Positions 1 to 5,498 of a DNA stretch of 6,405 nucleotides are shown here, piece after piece (within the stretch, counting starts at the first letter, position 1; every line of letters starts with the position of its first letter). The stretch covers positions 1-6,405 of the forward strand of contig CAMFKK010000150.1 in the NCBI GenBank assembly GCA_945957225.1, given 5' to 3'. Made by a program: the position numbers and the translations under genes. The DNA comes from an uncultured Sphingobacteriia bacterium. GTDB taxonomy: Bacteria; Bacteroidota; Bacteroidia; Chitinophagales; Chitinophagaceae. The notes under the pieces are model-generated. The model searched no databases. It saw only the letters and a program-made list of their open reading frames with translations, and had not been told where the DNA came from.

Positions 1-260
1 GGTAAGCAACTATATTGGGCTTGACCATCTGTAATTTTTGATGCATCATTAGAAGTAACGCGCTGAATCAAGTCTAATGCATTTTCACCTTTTAGAATAA
101 ATTCACCCATATGACTCACGTCAAACACACCAGCATTTTTTCTTACAGCTGAGTGTTCATCATTGATGCCACTATAACTAATGGGCATATTATATCCTGC
201 AAATTCGGCCATCTTGGCTCCTAGTGCAATATGTTTTTGGGTGAATGCTGTGTTTTTCAT
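1..260 (-). CDS. gcvT: Aminomethyltransferase, glycine cleavage system T protein (5' part only)
   Basis: The T protein moves the aminomethyl group from lipoyl-H protein to tetrahydrofolate, releasing ammonia and giving 5,10-methylene-THF in the cytoplasmic glycine cleavage complex. Translating the minus strand from the ATG at 260-258 gives 86 full codons before the window edge, roughly the first quarter of a protein usually near 360 aa. Recognisable T-protein marks are GAKMAEFAGYNMPISY (residues 14-29), the conserved DEHSAVR (34-40), FDVSHMGE (46-53) and the stretch around TSNDASKI (69-76). The chosen ATG gives the normal family N-terminus, and no longer start is needed. The gene appears to have its own promoter (a -7 box at 286-293), and a terminator at 319-345 separates it from the gene upstream. 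It is truncated only by the window edge, not by mutation. Identification is by family recognition from the translation. Confidence 0.93.
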   Translation of the reverse strand, partial: MKNTAFTQKHIALGAKMAEFAGYNMPISYSGINDEHSAVRKNAGVFDVSHMGEFILKGENALDLIQRVTSNDASKITDGQAQYSCL

Positions 261-285
261 GGTAAGTGCGTCTTGTTTAGGTGGG

Positions 286-293
286 CAAAAATA
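286..293 (-). promoter_or_regulatory. Putative -7 promoter box for gcvT
   Basis: Read on the minus strand this is TATTTTTG, a full match to the Bacteroidota -7 consensus TAnnTTTG. It ends 25 bases before the gcvT ATG, so a transcript starting a few bases downstream would have a short leader of about 20 nt. No convincing TTG at the -33 position was found, because that stretch overlaps the upstream terminator. This weakens the call. Confidence 0.45.
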
Positions 294-318
294 AGTGAAG
301 CTAGGGGGGTATAAAAAT

Positions 319-345
319 AAAAAAACACCCTGCTGGGTGCTTTTT
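319..345 (-). terminator. Intrinsic terminator after the 131-aa membrane protein gene
   Basis: A perfect 5-bp GC-rich stem (CACCC at 326-330 with GGGTG at 335-339, loop TGCT) is flanked by A and T runs. On the minus strand the hairpin is followed by seven T, one A and five more T, the classic rho-independent layout. It lies 17 bases past the stop codon of the 362-757 gene and just ahead of the gcvT promoter, so it insulates gcvT. The A/T symmetry means it could also act on the plus strand, but no plus-strand gene ends here. Confidence 0.85.
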
Positions 346-361
346 AACAATAGTTGCTGAT

Positions 362-757
362 TTATTGGTTTTCTCCAGTGCTAAGCCTGATTTTTATTCC
401 TTCAGTAATTCTTTTAAACTTAGCAATGGATTCAGGATTATTTTCCTCTTTATCAAGAATGATTTCTAAATGCCCTGGTTCAGTATTGATATGAAAATGA
501 GTGTCTTCATCTAAGTCAACATCTTCATCTAAATGGTTATTTCTAAATCGGCTGGTATTATTTAATTCAGCGTCAACATAGGCCAAGATTCTTTTTGATT
601 GTTCCCTGCCATAATTTGCTTCTAACCTATAAATATCTTCTGAATCATTCACCGTGATATTGATATCAGTTTCGTTGGCTATTTTATTTAAGACAAAACA
701 GAAAAGGCCCGCCATAATAAAAATCCCTAGCACCATAACCATTAATAGCTTTCTCAT
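362..757 (-). CDS. Membrane-anchored protein of unknown function, 131 aa
   Basis: I do not recognise the family. The ATG at 757-755 starts a protein with a basic N-terminus and one hydrophobic helix (residues about 5-24). A soluble domain of about 105 residues follows, predicted to face the periplasm if the helix is an uncleaved anchor. The domain holds a very acidic patch around residues 76-85 (LDEDVDLDED), next to HFHINTEPGHLEIIL (87-101), which looks like alternating beta strands, and a basic helix near the C-terminus (KFKRITEGIKIR, 113-124). There is no cysteine in the soluble part and no lipobox (the only cysteine is C20, inside the helix). The gene is downstream of the PspC gene on the same strand but separated from it by a terminator. 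No clear TAnnTTTG box lies in the short gap, so it may depend partly on read-through. It has its own terminator at 319-345. That it is a real gene rests on the start-plus-helix layout and the flanking terminators. A role in envelope maintenance is only suggested by its position. Confidence 0.8.
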   Translation of the reverse strand: MRKLLMVMVLGIFIMAGLFCFVLNKIANETDINITVNDSEDIYRLEANYGREQSKRILAYVDAELNNTSRFRNNHLDEDVDLDEDTHFHINTEPGHLEIILDKEENNPESIAKFKRITEGIKIRLSTGENQ

Positions 758-791
758 CTTGAATTCTTTTAATTATTAAAGATTGATTTTT

Positions 792-838
792 AAAAAAGGG
801 AGAACCCCATCCCGAGATCAGAACGGGGTCCTTTTTTT
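792..838 (-). terminator. Intrinsic terminator closing the padR-pspC operon
   Basis: ACCCC (804-808) pairs with GGGGT (825-829), and an outer AAAAAAGG (792-799) can pair with CCTTTTTT (830-837) across a small internal loop. On the minus strand the GC stem is followed by TTCTCCC and six T. It lies just beyond the stop codon of the PspC gene. The large inner loop makes this hairpin less compact than the one at 319-345, so leakage into the 131-aa gene is possible. Confidence 0.75.
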
Positions 839-855
839 CCCAACTTCAACCTAGT

Positions 856-3081
856 TTATAATACCATTTGCATTAATAAAAGCTTGGGGGTTTCTAACAA
901 CTCTTCTTCTTGTTGCACTGGTTTTTTATTATTTACTGTTGTTTTAACTGCGTTTTCATTATTCAGTGCAACTGCTTTTTTGTATTTGTATTGAGTAGTA
1001 TCAACAGGCTTTTCCAACTCTTTTTTCAATTCCTCTGCTTCTTTCTGCTTCTTCTCGTATTCTTTTCTCAACTCTTCCTTACTCTTCTTATACTCTTCTA
1101 CAGCATCAGAAACACCATCATTGTCCTGGTCAGGGGTACCCACCTTATCTACTTTTTGATTGTCTTTGATTCTTTCTAAACCACCAGATGTCATGATATA
1201 TTCCACATCAGAATCCCAGCCATAATAGTCATTCCAATCTTCATCAGAATCCCAATCATTTCTACCATTGTTCAAGCTAAAGTGATTCAAGCGTCTTTGA
1301 ACTTTCTTATCAATCAAGATGCGTTTGCCTACTGGAATCTGGATGGTGATGACCACTCCTTGGTTACGGAATTTAGTACCACGTTGTACAGAGAAACCTC
1401 TATCTAGATATACCGTACTGTCTTGTTGGTTAATACCATAGTTCATCTCTTTGATATTCCTCAATGCTGCACTCTCGTCACTACCATTGCTATACTTGGT
1501 AGATTCAATATGGTACAAACTGTCTTTACTCTTGATTAAGTGGATACGTACATTATTCAAAAACAAGCTATCATCTGTCATGGAGATCAGGCCGTCTAAT
1601 TTTAGCCATCTGCCATATACTTTTACCTTGCTTTCTGGAACAGATACAATCATTTTGCCTGTTGCAGGTTGTTTTATGGCCAACTCAGCTTTTTCTCTAG
1701 CTCTTGCATTAAAATTTTCTGAGATCAAGAAAGCTAAGGTTAGTGCAGAAATCAATCCCAATACCCACATGCCTGCAAAAGTGAATCCAATTGATTTGTT
1801 GCCAGATTTAACACCCATGATTCTGCGGATCACCCAGGTAGCAAATGCTACCACTGGTACACCAAGGAATAATAGTAGGGTAGACCAAGCTAGAAAATTC
1901 TGCCAGAAACCTTCCAGGAAAAAATTCTTTAAAGGGAAAACACCTACACCAGCAACTAAGAATGCTAGTAATGCAACCAAAAGGGCAAATGCAATGACAC
2001 CAGCAATAAAGAGAAAGAATGCTTTGAAAATAAATCCGAATACCGTGAAAATGCTAAACTTACTTTTCTTAGCAACAAAATGCATTTCATTTCCAAATTG
2101 TGCGCTCTTATCAGTAAAAGTTTGTTTTACTTCTGATCCAAATTCCTGTGCTTTGGCACTTACTTCTCCACCCCATTTTTCTGCCCTACTCTTGAAACCT
2201 TCTAGGTCTTCTTGAATAGTATTTTTGATGGTGTTTAGGTCTACTCTTTCTCCACGCATTTCTAATTTTTCAGAAGCAGAATTGGCTTCTGGAATCACGG
2301 CCCATAAAATGGCATAGACTATAAACAAGGTTCCTCCAAATGATCCGAACACAATTCCTGGGAATGGATCGCCATCCCACCAAAAGCTATGACGGAAAAT
2401 GCTAGAAATAACACCAGTTACTAAGGGGAACACAAAGATTAATCTTGGAATCCAAACAGCAATATCAAAATAAGCTGAGATACCGCTAGCAACACCTGCA
2501 ATGACTTTCTCCTCTGGATTTCTATACAATCTTTTAGTAGAAACAGTATTTGCTAAAGGCTTGGAAGGAAGGATAATCCAAAGTAATATATACAATAGAA
2601 TGCCACTTCCGCCAAGGAATGCTATCAGGGCCAAGACCAAACGAACAATTGTTGGGTCTAGTCTTAAATAGTTAGCAACACCGCTGCAGACACCGCCTAA
2701 CAATTTATCATTATCATCTCTATATAACCTGCCTCTTGGAGCATCATTAGCTGAATACTGATAACTGCCTTGTGACTGTTTTCCTTCACCACCTAATTGT
2801 GATTTTACGTTAGCTTCTTCACCTTCAAAGTCTTCCGGACGACCCATGCTGGCAATAATTCCATTCACGGTATCTTCAGTGATACAGGTAGCACCTTTTT
2901 TCAGACTTTCGCCAAATAATTCGGCAATACGTCCTTCAATATCATTGATAATCTCGTCTCTTCCTTCTTCATTGGCAAAGAATTTGCGTAAACTTTCCAC
3001 ATACTGCTTCAGTATGTCATAGGCAGATTCTTCAATGGGTATAACCCTGCCTTGGAAGTTTATATTAATTACCTTTTTCAT
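856..3081 (-). CDS. Large PspC-domain membrane protein with two PspC domains
   Basis: PspC proteins are inner-membrane sensors or stabilisers first known from the phage-shock response. Bacteroidota often carry an enlarged form next to a PadR regulator. This 741-aa protein reads in order: an N-terminal cytoplasmic helical domain (residues 1-90, with ININFQGRVIPIEESAYDIL and MGRPEDFEGEE); PspC domain 1 (about 117-174, RLYRDDNDKLLGGVCSGVA, then one membrane helix ending LWIILPSK); PspC domain 2 (about 182-265, RLYRNPEEKVIAGVASGIS, ending LWAVIPEA) with a loop of about 25 residues inserted before its membrane helix; an amphipathic linker (280-335); three hydrophobic segments (about 345-380, 395-418, 432-453); a beta-rich domain (475-600, including VVITIQIPVGKRILID); an acidic aromatic stretch (609-627); an EF-hand-like loop (651-662); a charged coiled coil (663-692); and a low-complexity tail. 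The start is 18 bases past the padR stop, so the two are surely co-transcribed. It lacks the short single-domain form of enterobacterial PspC, so the gene symbol is not assigned. Direct function is inferred from the family. Confidence 0.9.
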   Translation of the reverse strand: MKKVININFQGRVIPIEESAYDILKQYVESLRKFFANEEGRDEIINDIEGRIAELFGESLKKGATCITEDTVNGIIASMGRPEDFEGEEANVKSQLGGEGKQSQGSYQYSANDAPRGRLYRDDNDKLLGGVCSGVANYLRLDPTIVRLVLALIAFLGGSGILLYILLWIILPSKPLANTVSTKRLYRNPEEKVIAGVASGISAYFDIAVWIPRLIFVFPLVTGVISSIFRHSFWWDGDPFPGIVFGSFGGTLFIVYAILWAVIPEANSASEKLEMRGERVDLNTIKNTIQEDLEGFKSRAEKWGGEVSAKAQEFGSEVKQTFTDKSAQFGNEMHFVAKKSKFSIFTVFGFIFKAFFLFIAGVIAFALLVALLAFLVAGVGVFPLKNFFLEGFWQNFLAWSTLLLFLGVPVVAFATWVIRRIMGVKSGNKSIGFTFAGMWVLGLISALTLAFLISENFNARAREKAELAIKQPATGKMIVSVPESKVKVYGRWLKLDGLISMTDDSLFLNNVRIHLIKSKDSLYHIESTKYSNGSDESAALRNIKEMNYGINQQDSTVYLDRGFSVQRGTKFRNQGVVITIQIPVGKRILIDKKVQRRLNHFSLNNGRNDWDSDEDWNDYYGWDSDVEYIMTSGGLERIKDNQKVDKVGTPDQDNDGVSDAVEEYKKSKEELRKEYEKKQKEAEELKKELEKPVDTTQYKYKKAVALNNENAVKTTVNNKKPVQQEEELLETPKLLLMQMVL

Positions 3082-3099
3082 TGTAGTTGTTTTGTGTGG

Positions 3100-3468
3100 T
3101 TAGGGTTGGGGTTGGGTTTCTGTGGAGAGTTCTGTTTCTCCTGCAGGTTGGGTAAGTGTTTGTACAGCATCTGCCAACTCTTTCCAGGTTCTCTCTAATT
3201 CTCCGTAGAATTCCAGACCTAGATCGGTCATGATGAAGTATTTACGTGGCGGTCCGCTATTGCTTTCCACCCAACGGTAAGTTAAGAGTCCTGCGTTTTT
3301 CAATCGCGTCAGCAAAGGATAGAGTGTTCCTTCCAAAATATGGAGGTTGGCTGCTTTCATTCTATCTACCAGGTCACTGGGATAAACTTCCCCTTGACGG
3401 ATGATGGAAAGAATGCAAAACTCCAATACGCCCTTTCGCATTTGACTTTGTGTGTTCTGAATGTCCAT
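3100..3468 (-). CDS. PadR-family transcriptional repressor
   Basis: PadR proteins are dimeric winged-helix repressors whose ligand or signal varies widely. This 122-aa protein is the short (PadR-s1) type. The winged helix covers residues about 12-85: the opening GVLEFCILSII (13-23), the recognition region LEGTLYPLLTRLKNAGLL (45-62) and the wing SGPPRKYFIMTDLG (71-84), all strongly diagnostic. A dimerisation helix follows at about 86-105, then a polar Thr/Gln/Pro tail. The ATG at 3468 is preferred over the internal M10 because homologues in this phylum usually carry the short polar N-terminal lead before MRKGVLEF. The gene sits between a 64-aa gene (67 bases upstream) and the PspC gene (18 bases downstream), so it most likely regulates its own operon through the inverted repeat at 3803-3829. 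The inducing signal cannot be read from the sequence. Confidence 0.94.
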   Translation of the reverse strand: MDIQNTQSQMRKGVLEFCILSIIRQGEVYPSDLVDRMKAANLHILEGTLYPLLTRLKNAGLLTYRWVESNSGPPRKYFIMTDLGLEFYGELERTWKELADAVQTLTQPAGETELSTETQPQP

Positions 3469-3535
3469 AGCCGGAGTTTTTGTGGTCGGCCCTATTTGTT
3501 TGGGTAGACCTGTTATGAATACTTGGGTACTTGAA

Positions 3536-3730
3536 TTAGGAAACCAGGAATCTTCTGGTGTTTCTGATGCGAGCCATTCTTTGGATATTCCAAAGATCAG
3601 CGCTACTTAAACTTTGTTTGTGTGTAGGGGTATTGTGGTTATTGGTCACAGTCTCCCTAGTTTCTTGAAATGTTTGGTTGCCACTTACTTTTTCTAAGTT
3701 GTTTAGCGTTTGGTTGTTAAGCGTTTTCAT
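3536..3730 (-). CDS. Small basic-tailed protein of unknown function, 64 aa, first gene of the padR operon
   Basis: No named family is assigned. The reading frame is open further upstream to an ATG at 3799. That start is unlikely, because the predicted -7 box (3786-3793) lies downstream of it and inside the longer frame. The ATG at 3730 is therefore chosen, giving MKTLNNQTLNNLEKVSGNQT and 64 residues. The first 40 residues are polar and Asn/Thr/Gln-rich. The C-terminal third is different: SSADLWNIQRMARIRN (42-57) then TRRFLVS, an amphipathic, arginine-rich helix-like segment with a central Trp. I have an impression from memory, which I cannot check here, that short proteins ending in a similar x-DLWNIQ-x-R pattern recur in Chitinophagaceae and related groups. 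The gene has no signal peptide and no cysteine. It precedes padR by 67 bases on the same strand with no terminator between, so co-transcription is likely. It could be a small regulator or binding partner, or a leader peptide. Confidence 0.6.
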   Translation of the reverse strand: MKTLNNQTLNNLEKVSGNQTFQETRETVTNNHNTPTHKQSLSSADLWNIQRMARIRNTRRFLVS

Positions 3731-3785
3731 GATCTTGTATTTTGAGTTTTTTTGTTTTTGTTGGGGTTGTTTCCCTTTGACAGAA

Positions 3786-3816
3786 CAAAGATGCAACAAT
3801 ATTTGGTACTATGCAA
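3786..3816 (-). promoter_or_regulatory. Putative promoter of the small protein-padR-pspC operon
   Basis: On the minus strand, TTG (3816-3814) is followed after 20 bases by CATCTTTG (3793-3786). This is one mismatch from the Bacteroidota -7 consensus TAnnTTTG, and the spacing is within the accepted range. Transcription would start near 3780, giving a leader of about 50 nt before the ATG at 3730. The TTG lies in the centre of the inverted repeat at 3803-3829. Confidence 0.5.
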
Positions 3817-3829
3817 CACATAGTACCAA
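3803..3829. promoter_or_regulatory. Perfect 11-bp inverted repeat, candidate PadR operator
   Basis: TTGGTACTATG (3803-3813) and CATAGTACCAA (3819-3829) are exact reverse complements separated by CAACA. A perfect 22-base match in a 27-base non-coding site is far above chance. There is no T tract, so it is not an intrinsic terminator for either strand. Dyad symmetry of this size suits a dimeric winged-helix repressor, and the only such regulator nearby is the PadR protein encoded in the operon. It overlaps the predicted -33 element, so binding would block RNA polymerase. That PadR binds here is inferred. Confidence 0.7.
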
Positions 3830-3830
3830 G

Positions 3831-4027
3831 TTTTTTCAGGTAATCGGTAACGGGTTGTAATAGGTATAATATAATTAATTGAAAATCAGGTAGTTAAAAA
3901 TTTTCTCCAAATTTGGCAAATGACAAACGGGACTATTTCTTGATAAATGGCGGAAAATCTACCCCAATTGACTGGGTAAAGCTGGTTCTGTTCTATTTTA
4001 GAGTTGAAACCATACCATGTTACCAAT
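3831..4027. other. Divergent intergenic region upstream of the GH43-like gene
   Basis: About 200 bases with no convincing gene: the short open frames on both strands lack family features and overlap each other. The only structured element is a 10-bp perfect palindrome, CCAAATTTGG (3907-3916). A weak promoter candidate for the downstream gene is TTG (3968-3970), a gap of 23 bases, then TATTTTAG (3994-4001), one mismatch from TAnnTTTG, which would give a leader of about 20 nt. Both are low confidence. Confidence 0.35.
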
Positions 4028-5008
4028 ATGAAAGTTCTTTTCTCTTTTGTTTTACTGGGTTTACTGCAGTTCTTAGTCCTAACATCGCCAAAGGCACAGA
4101 CTCCTGCCATGTATTATGGAGACAGAGATGTGGCAGATAGACCATATGCCAAAGATCCTTATGTGATATATTATAATGGAACTTATTGGATGTATTATTC
4201 CGTGCCCGATGAAAGTAGAAAGACTTGGTATATTGGTATTGCTACTAGTAATGACTTAGAGAATTGGCAAAAAAAAGGAAATCTACAACCTAGTTTAGAT
4301 AGTATTGAAACCAAGGGTATCTGTGCCCCTTCTGCATTAATCAAAGATGGTGTACTGCATTTGTTCTATCAATCCTATGGAAATGGCAAGGCCGATGCTA
4401 TCTGTCATGCAGTCTCTACCAATGGTATTGATTTTAAGAAAGATCCCAGTAATCCCATCTTTAGACCAAGGGCAGGTGATTGGTCTTGTGGCAGAGCCAT
4501 TGATGCAGAAGTAATAGCATTTAAGGGGAAATACTTTTTATATTATGCAACAAGAGATACAGCGTATAAAATACAACAGCAGGGCGTTGCAACCACTTCA
4601 ATGAATTCCAATTTTGCTAGAGATACCTGGAAGGAAGTTGCAGGAATGCCCATGCTCAAACCCGAATTGCCTTGGGAAAAAAATTGTATTGAAGCGGCTT
4701 CTTGTATACAAATAGGTCAGCAATTATATATGTTTTATGCAGGAGCGTATAATAACGAGCCACAGCAAATTGGAGTGGCAGTTAGTGATGAGGGTATTCA
4801 TTGGAAACGCTTATCTGATCAACCATTTTTAACCAATGGTGCTCCTGGCACATGGAATGAAAGTGAAAGTGGGCATCCTAATATATTTAAAGACAAAAAG
4901 GGCAAATACCATTTATTCTTTCAAGGGAATAAGGATAAGGGCAAGACCTGGTATCTTTCTAGTGTGCCAGTTGGATGGAACAAACAAGGTCCTTATTTGA
5001 TTAAATAA
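4028..5008 (+). CDS. Secreted GH43-like glycosidase (five-bladed beta-propeller)
   Basis: This is a 326-aa protein with an N-terminal signal peptide (MKVLFSFVLLGLLQFLVLTS, then PKAQ, cut probably near residue 24). An ATG eight codons upstream (4004) is also in frame. It would put a polar, His-containing stretch before the signal sequence, so 4028 is preferred. Repeating blade patterns are visible: KDPYVIYYNGTYWMYYS (42-58) with SNDLENW (74-80); GICAPSALIKDGVLHLFYQS (97-116); AIDAEVIAFKGKYFLYYA (157-174); CIEAASCIQIGQQLYMFYAG (220-239); and SGHPNIFKDKKGKYHLFFQG (281-300). In GH43-type enzymes a general base Asp, a pKa-tuning Asp and an acid Glu come from successive blades. Here D43, D159 and E222 fill those places, and H283 matches the conserved central His. 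Likely substrates are arabinose- or xylose-containing or related glycans, but specificity cannot be read. GH117 and other clan relatives are alternatives. No SusC/SusD pair or sugar regulator is visible nearby. Confidence 0.82.
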   Translation: MKVLFSFVLLGLLQFLVLTSPKAQTPAMYYGDRDVADRPYAKDPYVIYYNGTYWMYYSVPDESRKTWYIGIATSNDLENWQKKGNLQPSLDSIETKGICAPSALIKDGVLHLFYQSYGNGKADAICHAVSTNGIDFKKDPSNPIFRPRAGDWSCGRAIDAEVIAFKGKYFLYYATRDTAYKIQQQGVATTSMNSNFARDTWKEVAGMPMLKPELPWEKNCIEAASCIQIGQQLYMFYAGAYNNEPQQIGVAVSDEGIHWKRLSDQPFLTNGAPGTWNESESGHPNIFKDKKGKYHLFFQGNKDKGKTWYLSSVPVGWNKQGPYLIK

Positions 5009-5061
5009 TGGTCTTTTCTTTTCTTGGATGTAGGTGTAAAAAAATCTTCAAAAAATAATTT

Positions 5062-5077
5062 ATCGTATTTGTACGAT
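5062..5077. promoter_or_regulatory. ArsR operator site 1 (ATCG-N8-CGAT)
   Basis: ATCGTA (5062-5067) and TACGAT (5072-5077) form a perfect 6-bp inverted repeat around TTTG. The flanks continue the dyad imperfectly (A at 5058 with T at 5081, TT at 5059-5060 with AA at 5079-5080). The TTTG in the loop is the candidate -33 element of the ars promoter. The same ATCG-N8-CGAT pattern occurs again at 5106-5121. AT-rich dyads of this type are typical of ArsR/SmtB repressors. Binding by the adjacent ArsR is inferred. Confidence 0.7.
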
Positions 5078-5102
5078 GAATCAAAATTTCCCCCTAGATT
5101 TG
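5068..5102 (+). promoter_or_regulatory. Putative arsRM promoter
   Basis: TAGATTTG (5095-5102) matches the Bacteroidota -7 consensus TAnnTTTG exactly, and TTTG (5068-5071) can serve as the -33 element. The spacing of 23 bases is at the long end of the usual range. The start of transcription is expected around 5107-5110, inside operator site 2, giving a very short leader of about 20 nt before the arsR ATG at 5128. Confidence 0.6.
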
Positions 5103-5124
5103 TTTATCGTATAAAAACGATAAA
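5103..5124. promoter_or_regulatory. ArsR operator site 2
   Basis: TTTATCGT (5103-5110) and ACGATAAA (5117-5124) are exact reverse complements around ATAAAA. The core repeats the ATCG-N8-CGAT form of site 1, displaced by 44 bp, close to four helical turns, so two dimers would bind the same DNA face. It covers the predicted transcription start and ends three bases before the arsR ATG, so it also lies in the mRNA leader. As RNA it could fold into an 8-bp AU-rich stem, but the match to site 1 makes a DNA operator the simpler reading. Confidence 0.7.
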
Positions 5125-5127
5125 TCA

Positions 5128-5463
5128 ATGGCAATAGCAAAGACAAACGAATTTTCCCAACAAGAACAGGACTTGGCAGCATTTGCAAAAGTCTTATCCC
5201 ACCCCGCAAGGATTGCTATCATGAAAGTGCTGGCAAAAGAAAATGGATGTATTTGTGGAAGGATTGTAGAAATACTTCCCTTGGCTCAGGCCACAGTTTC
5301 ACAACACTTGAAAGAATTGAAAAATGCCGGATTAATCAAAGGAACCATTGAAGGCCCAAAGAGTTGCTATTGTATTGATTGGCTAGTCATGGAGAGATTG
5401 ATGAAAGACTTTAATGGTATGTTTTCATCATTGCAGTTACAGAAGGAAAAATCTTGTTGTTAG
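5128..5463 (+). CDS. arsR: ArsR/SmtB-family arsenic-responsive repressor
   Basis: This 111-aa winged-helix protein represses its operon and lets go of DNA when arsenite binds cysteine thiols. The domain order is normal: helix 1 with LAAFAKVLSHPARIAIMKVL (16-35), the segment NGCICGRIVEIL (39-50), the recognition helix LAQATVSQHLKELKNAGLI (52-70) and the wing GTIEGPKSCYCIDW (72-85). C41 and C43 form a CxC pair where classic ArsR proteins carry theirs. A second CxC (C80, C82) sits in the wing, and the chain ends in Cys-Cys (C110-C111). The wing pair or the tail could supply the third thiol for As(III). The start at 5128 is the first ATG after the operator and gives a normal length. arsM follows after 35 bases with no terminator. 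Antimony or another thiophilic metal is an alternative ligand, but the arsM partner favours arsenic. Confidence 0.93.
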   Translation: MAIAKTNEFSQQEQDLAAFAKVLSHPARIAIMKVLAKENGCICGRIVEILPLAQATVSQHLKELKNAGLIKGTIEGPKSCYCIDWLVMERLMKDFNGMFSSLQLQKEKSCC

Positions 5464-5498
5464 TGATATTTTGAATTTAAAAAACTAAAAATAAGAAA

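Noticed and set aside
910..1179. Plus-strand open frame of 89 codons inside the PspC gene
   Set aside because: It is antisense to the charged coiled-coil region; the Phe/Leu-rich translation simply mirrors Lys/Glu codons. No start context or family signal.
1451..2215. Plus-strand open frame of 254 codons inside the PspC gene
   Set aside because: Long, but wholly antisense to a gene with clear domain structure. The product has no recognisable domain, and its Lys/Asn/Pro/Thr-rich composition is typical of a shadow frame.
3513..3532. TACTTGGGTACTT near the padR start as a second operator half-site
   Set aside because: It shares only a few bases with the dyad arm (TTGGTAC), lacks symmetry, and lies inside the transcribed region.
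3731..3799. Upstream ATG extending the 64-aa gene to 87 aa
   Set aside because: The extension contains the predicted -7 box and lies upstream of the likely transcription start, and its sequence (Gln/Lys-rich) looks non-coding.
3907..3916. CCAAATTTGG palindrome as an operator
   Set aside because: Only 10 bp with no spacer, AT-rich and single; not linked to a regulator or well-placed promoter. Mentioned in the intergenic entry but not called as a site.
3886..4140. Overlapping short open frames on both strands before the GH43-like gene
   Set aside because: They overlap each other and the signal-peptide region of the real gene, and show no domain, signal or sensible start context.
4269..4276. 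Run of eight A in the GH43-like gene as a programmed slippage site
   Set aside because: The frame continues intact through conserved blade motifs on both sides, and A runs are common in this AT-rich genome.
5103..5124. Leader hairpin or riboswitch before arsR
   Set aside because: The dyad is AU-rich and repeats the form of the upstream site at 5062-5077, which lies outside the transcript, so a DNA operator explains both better.
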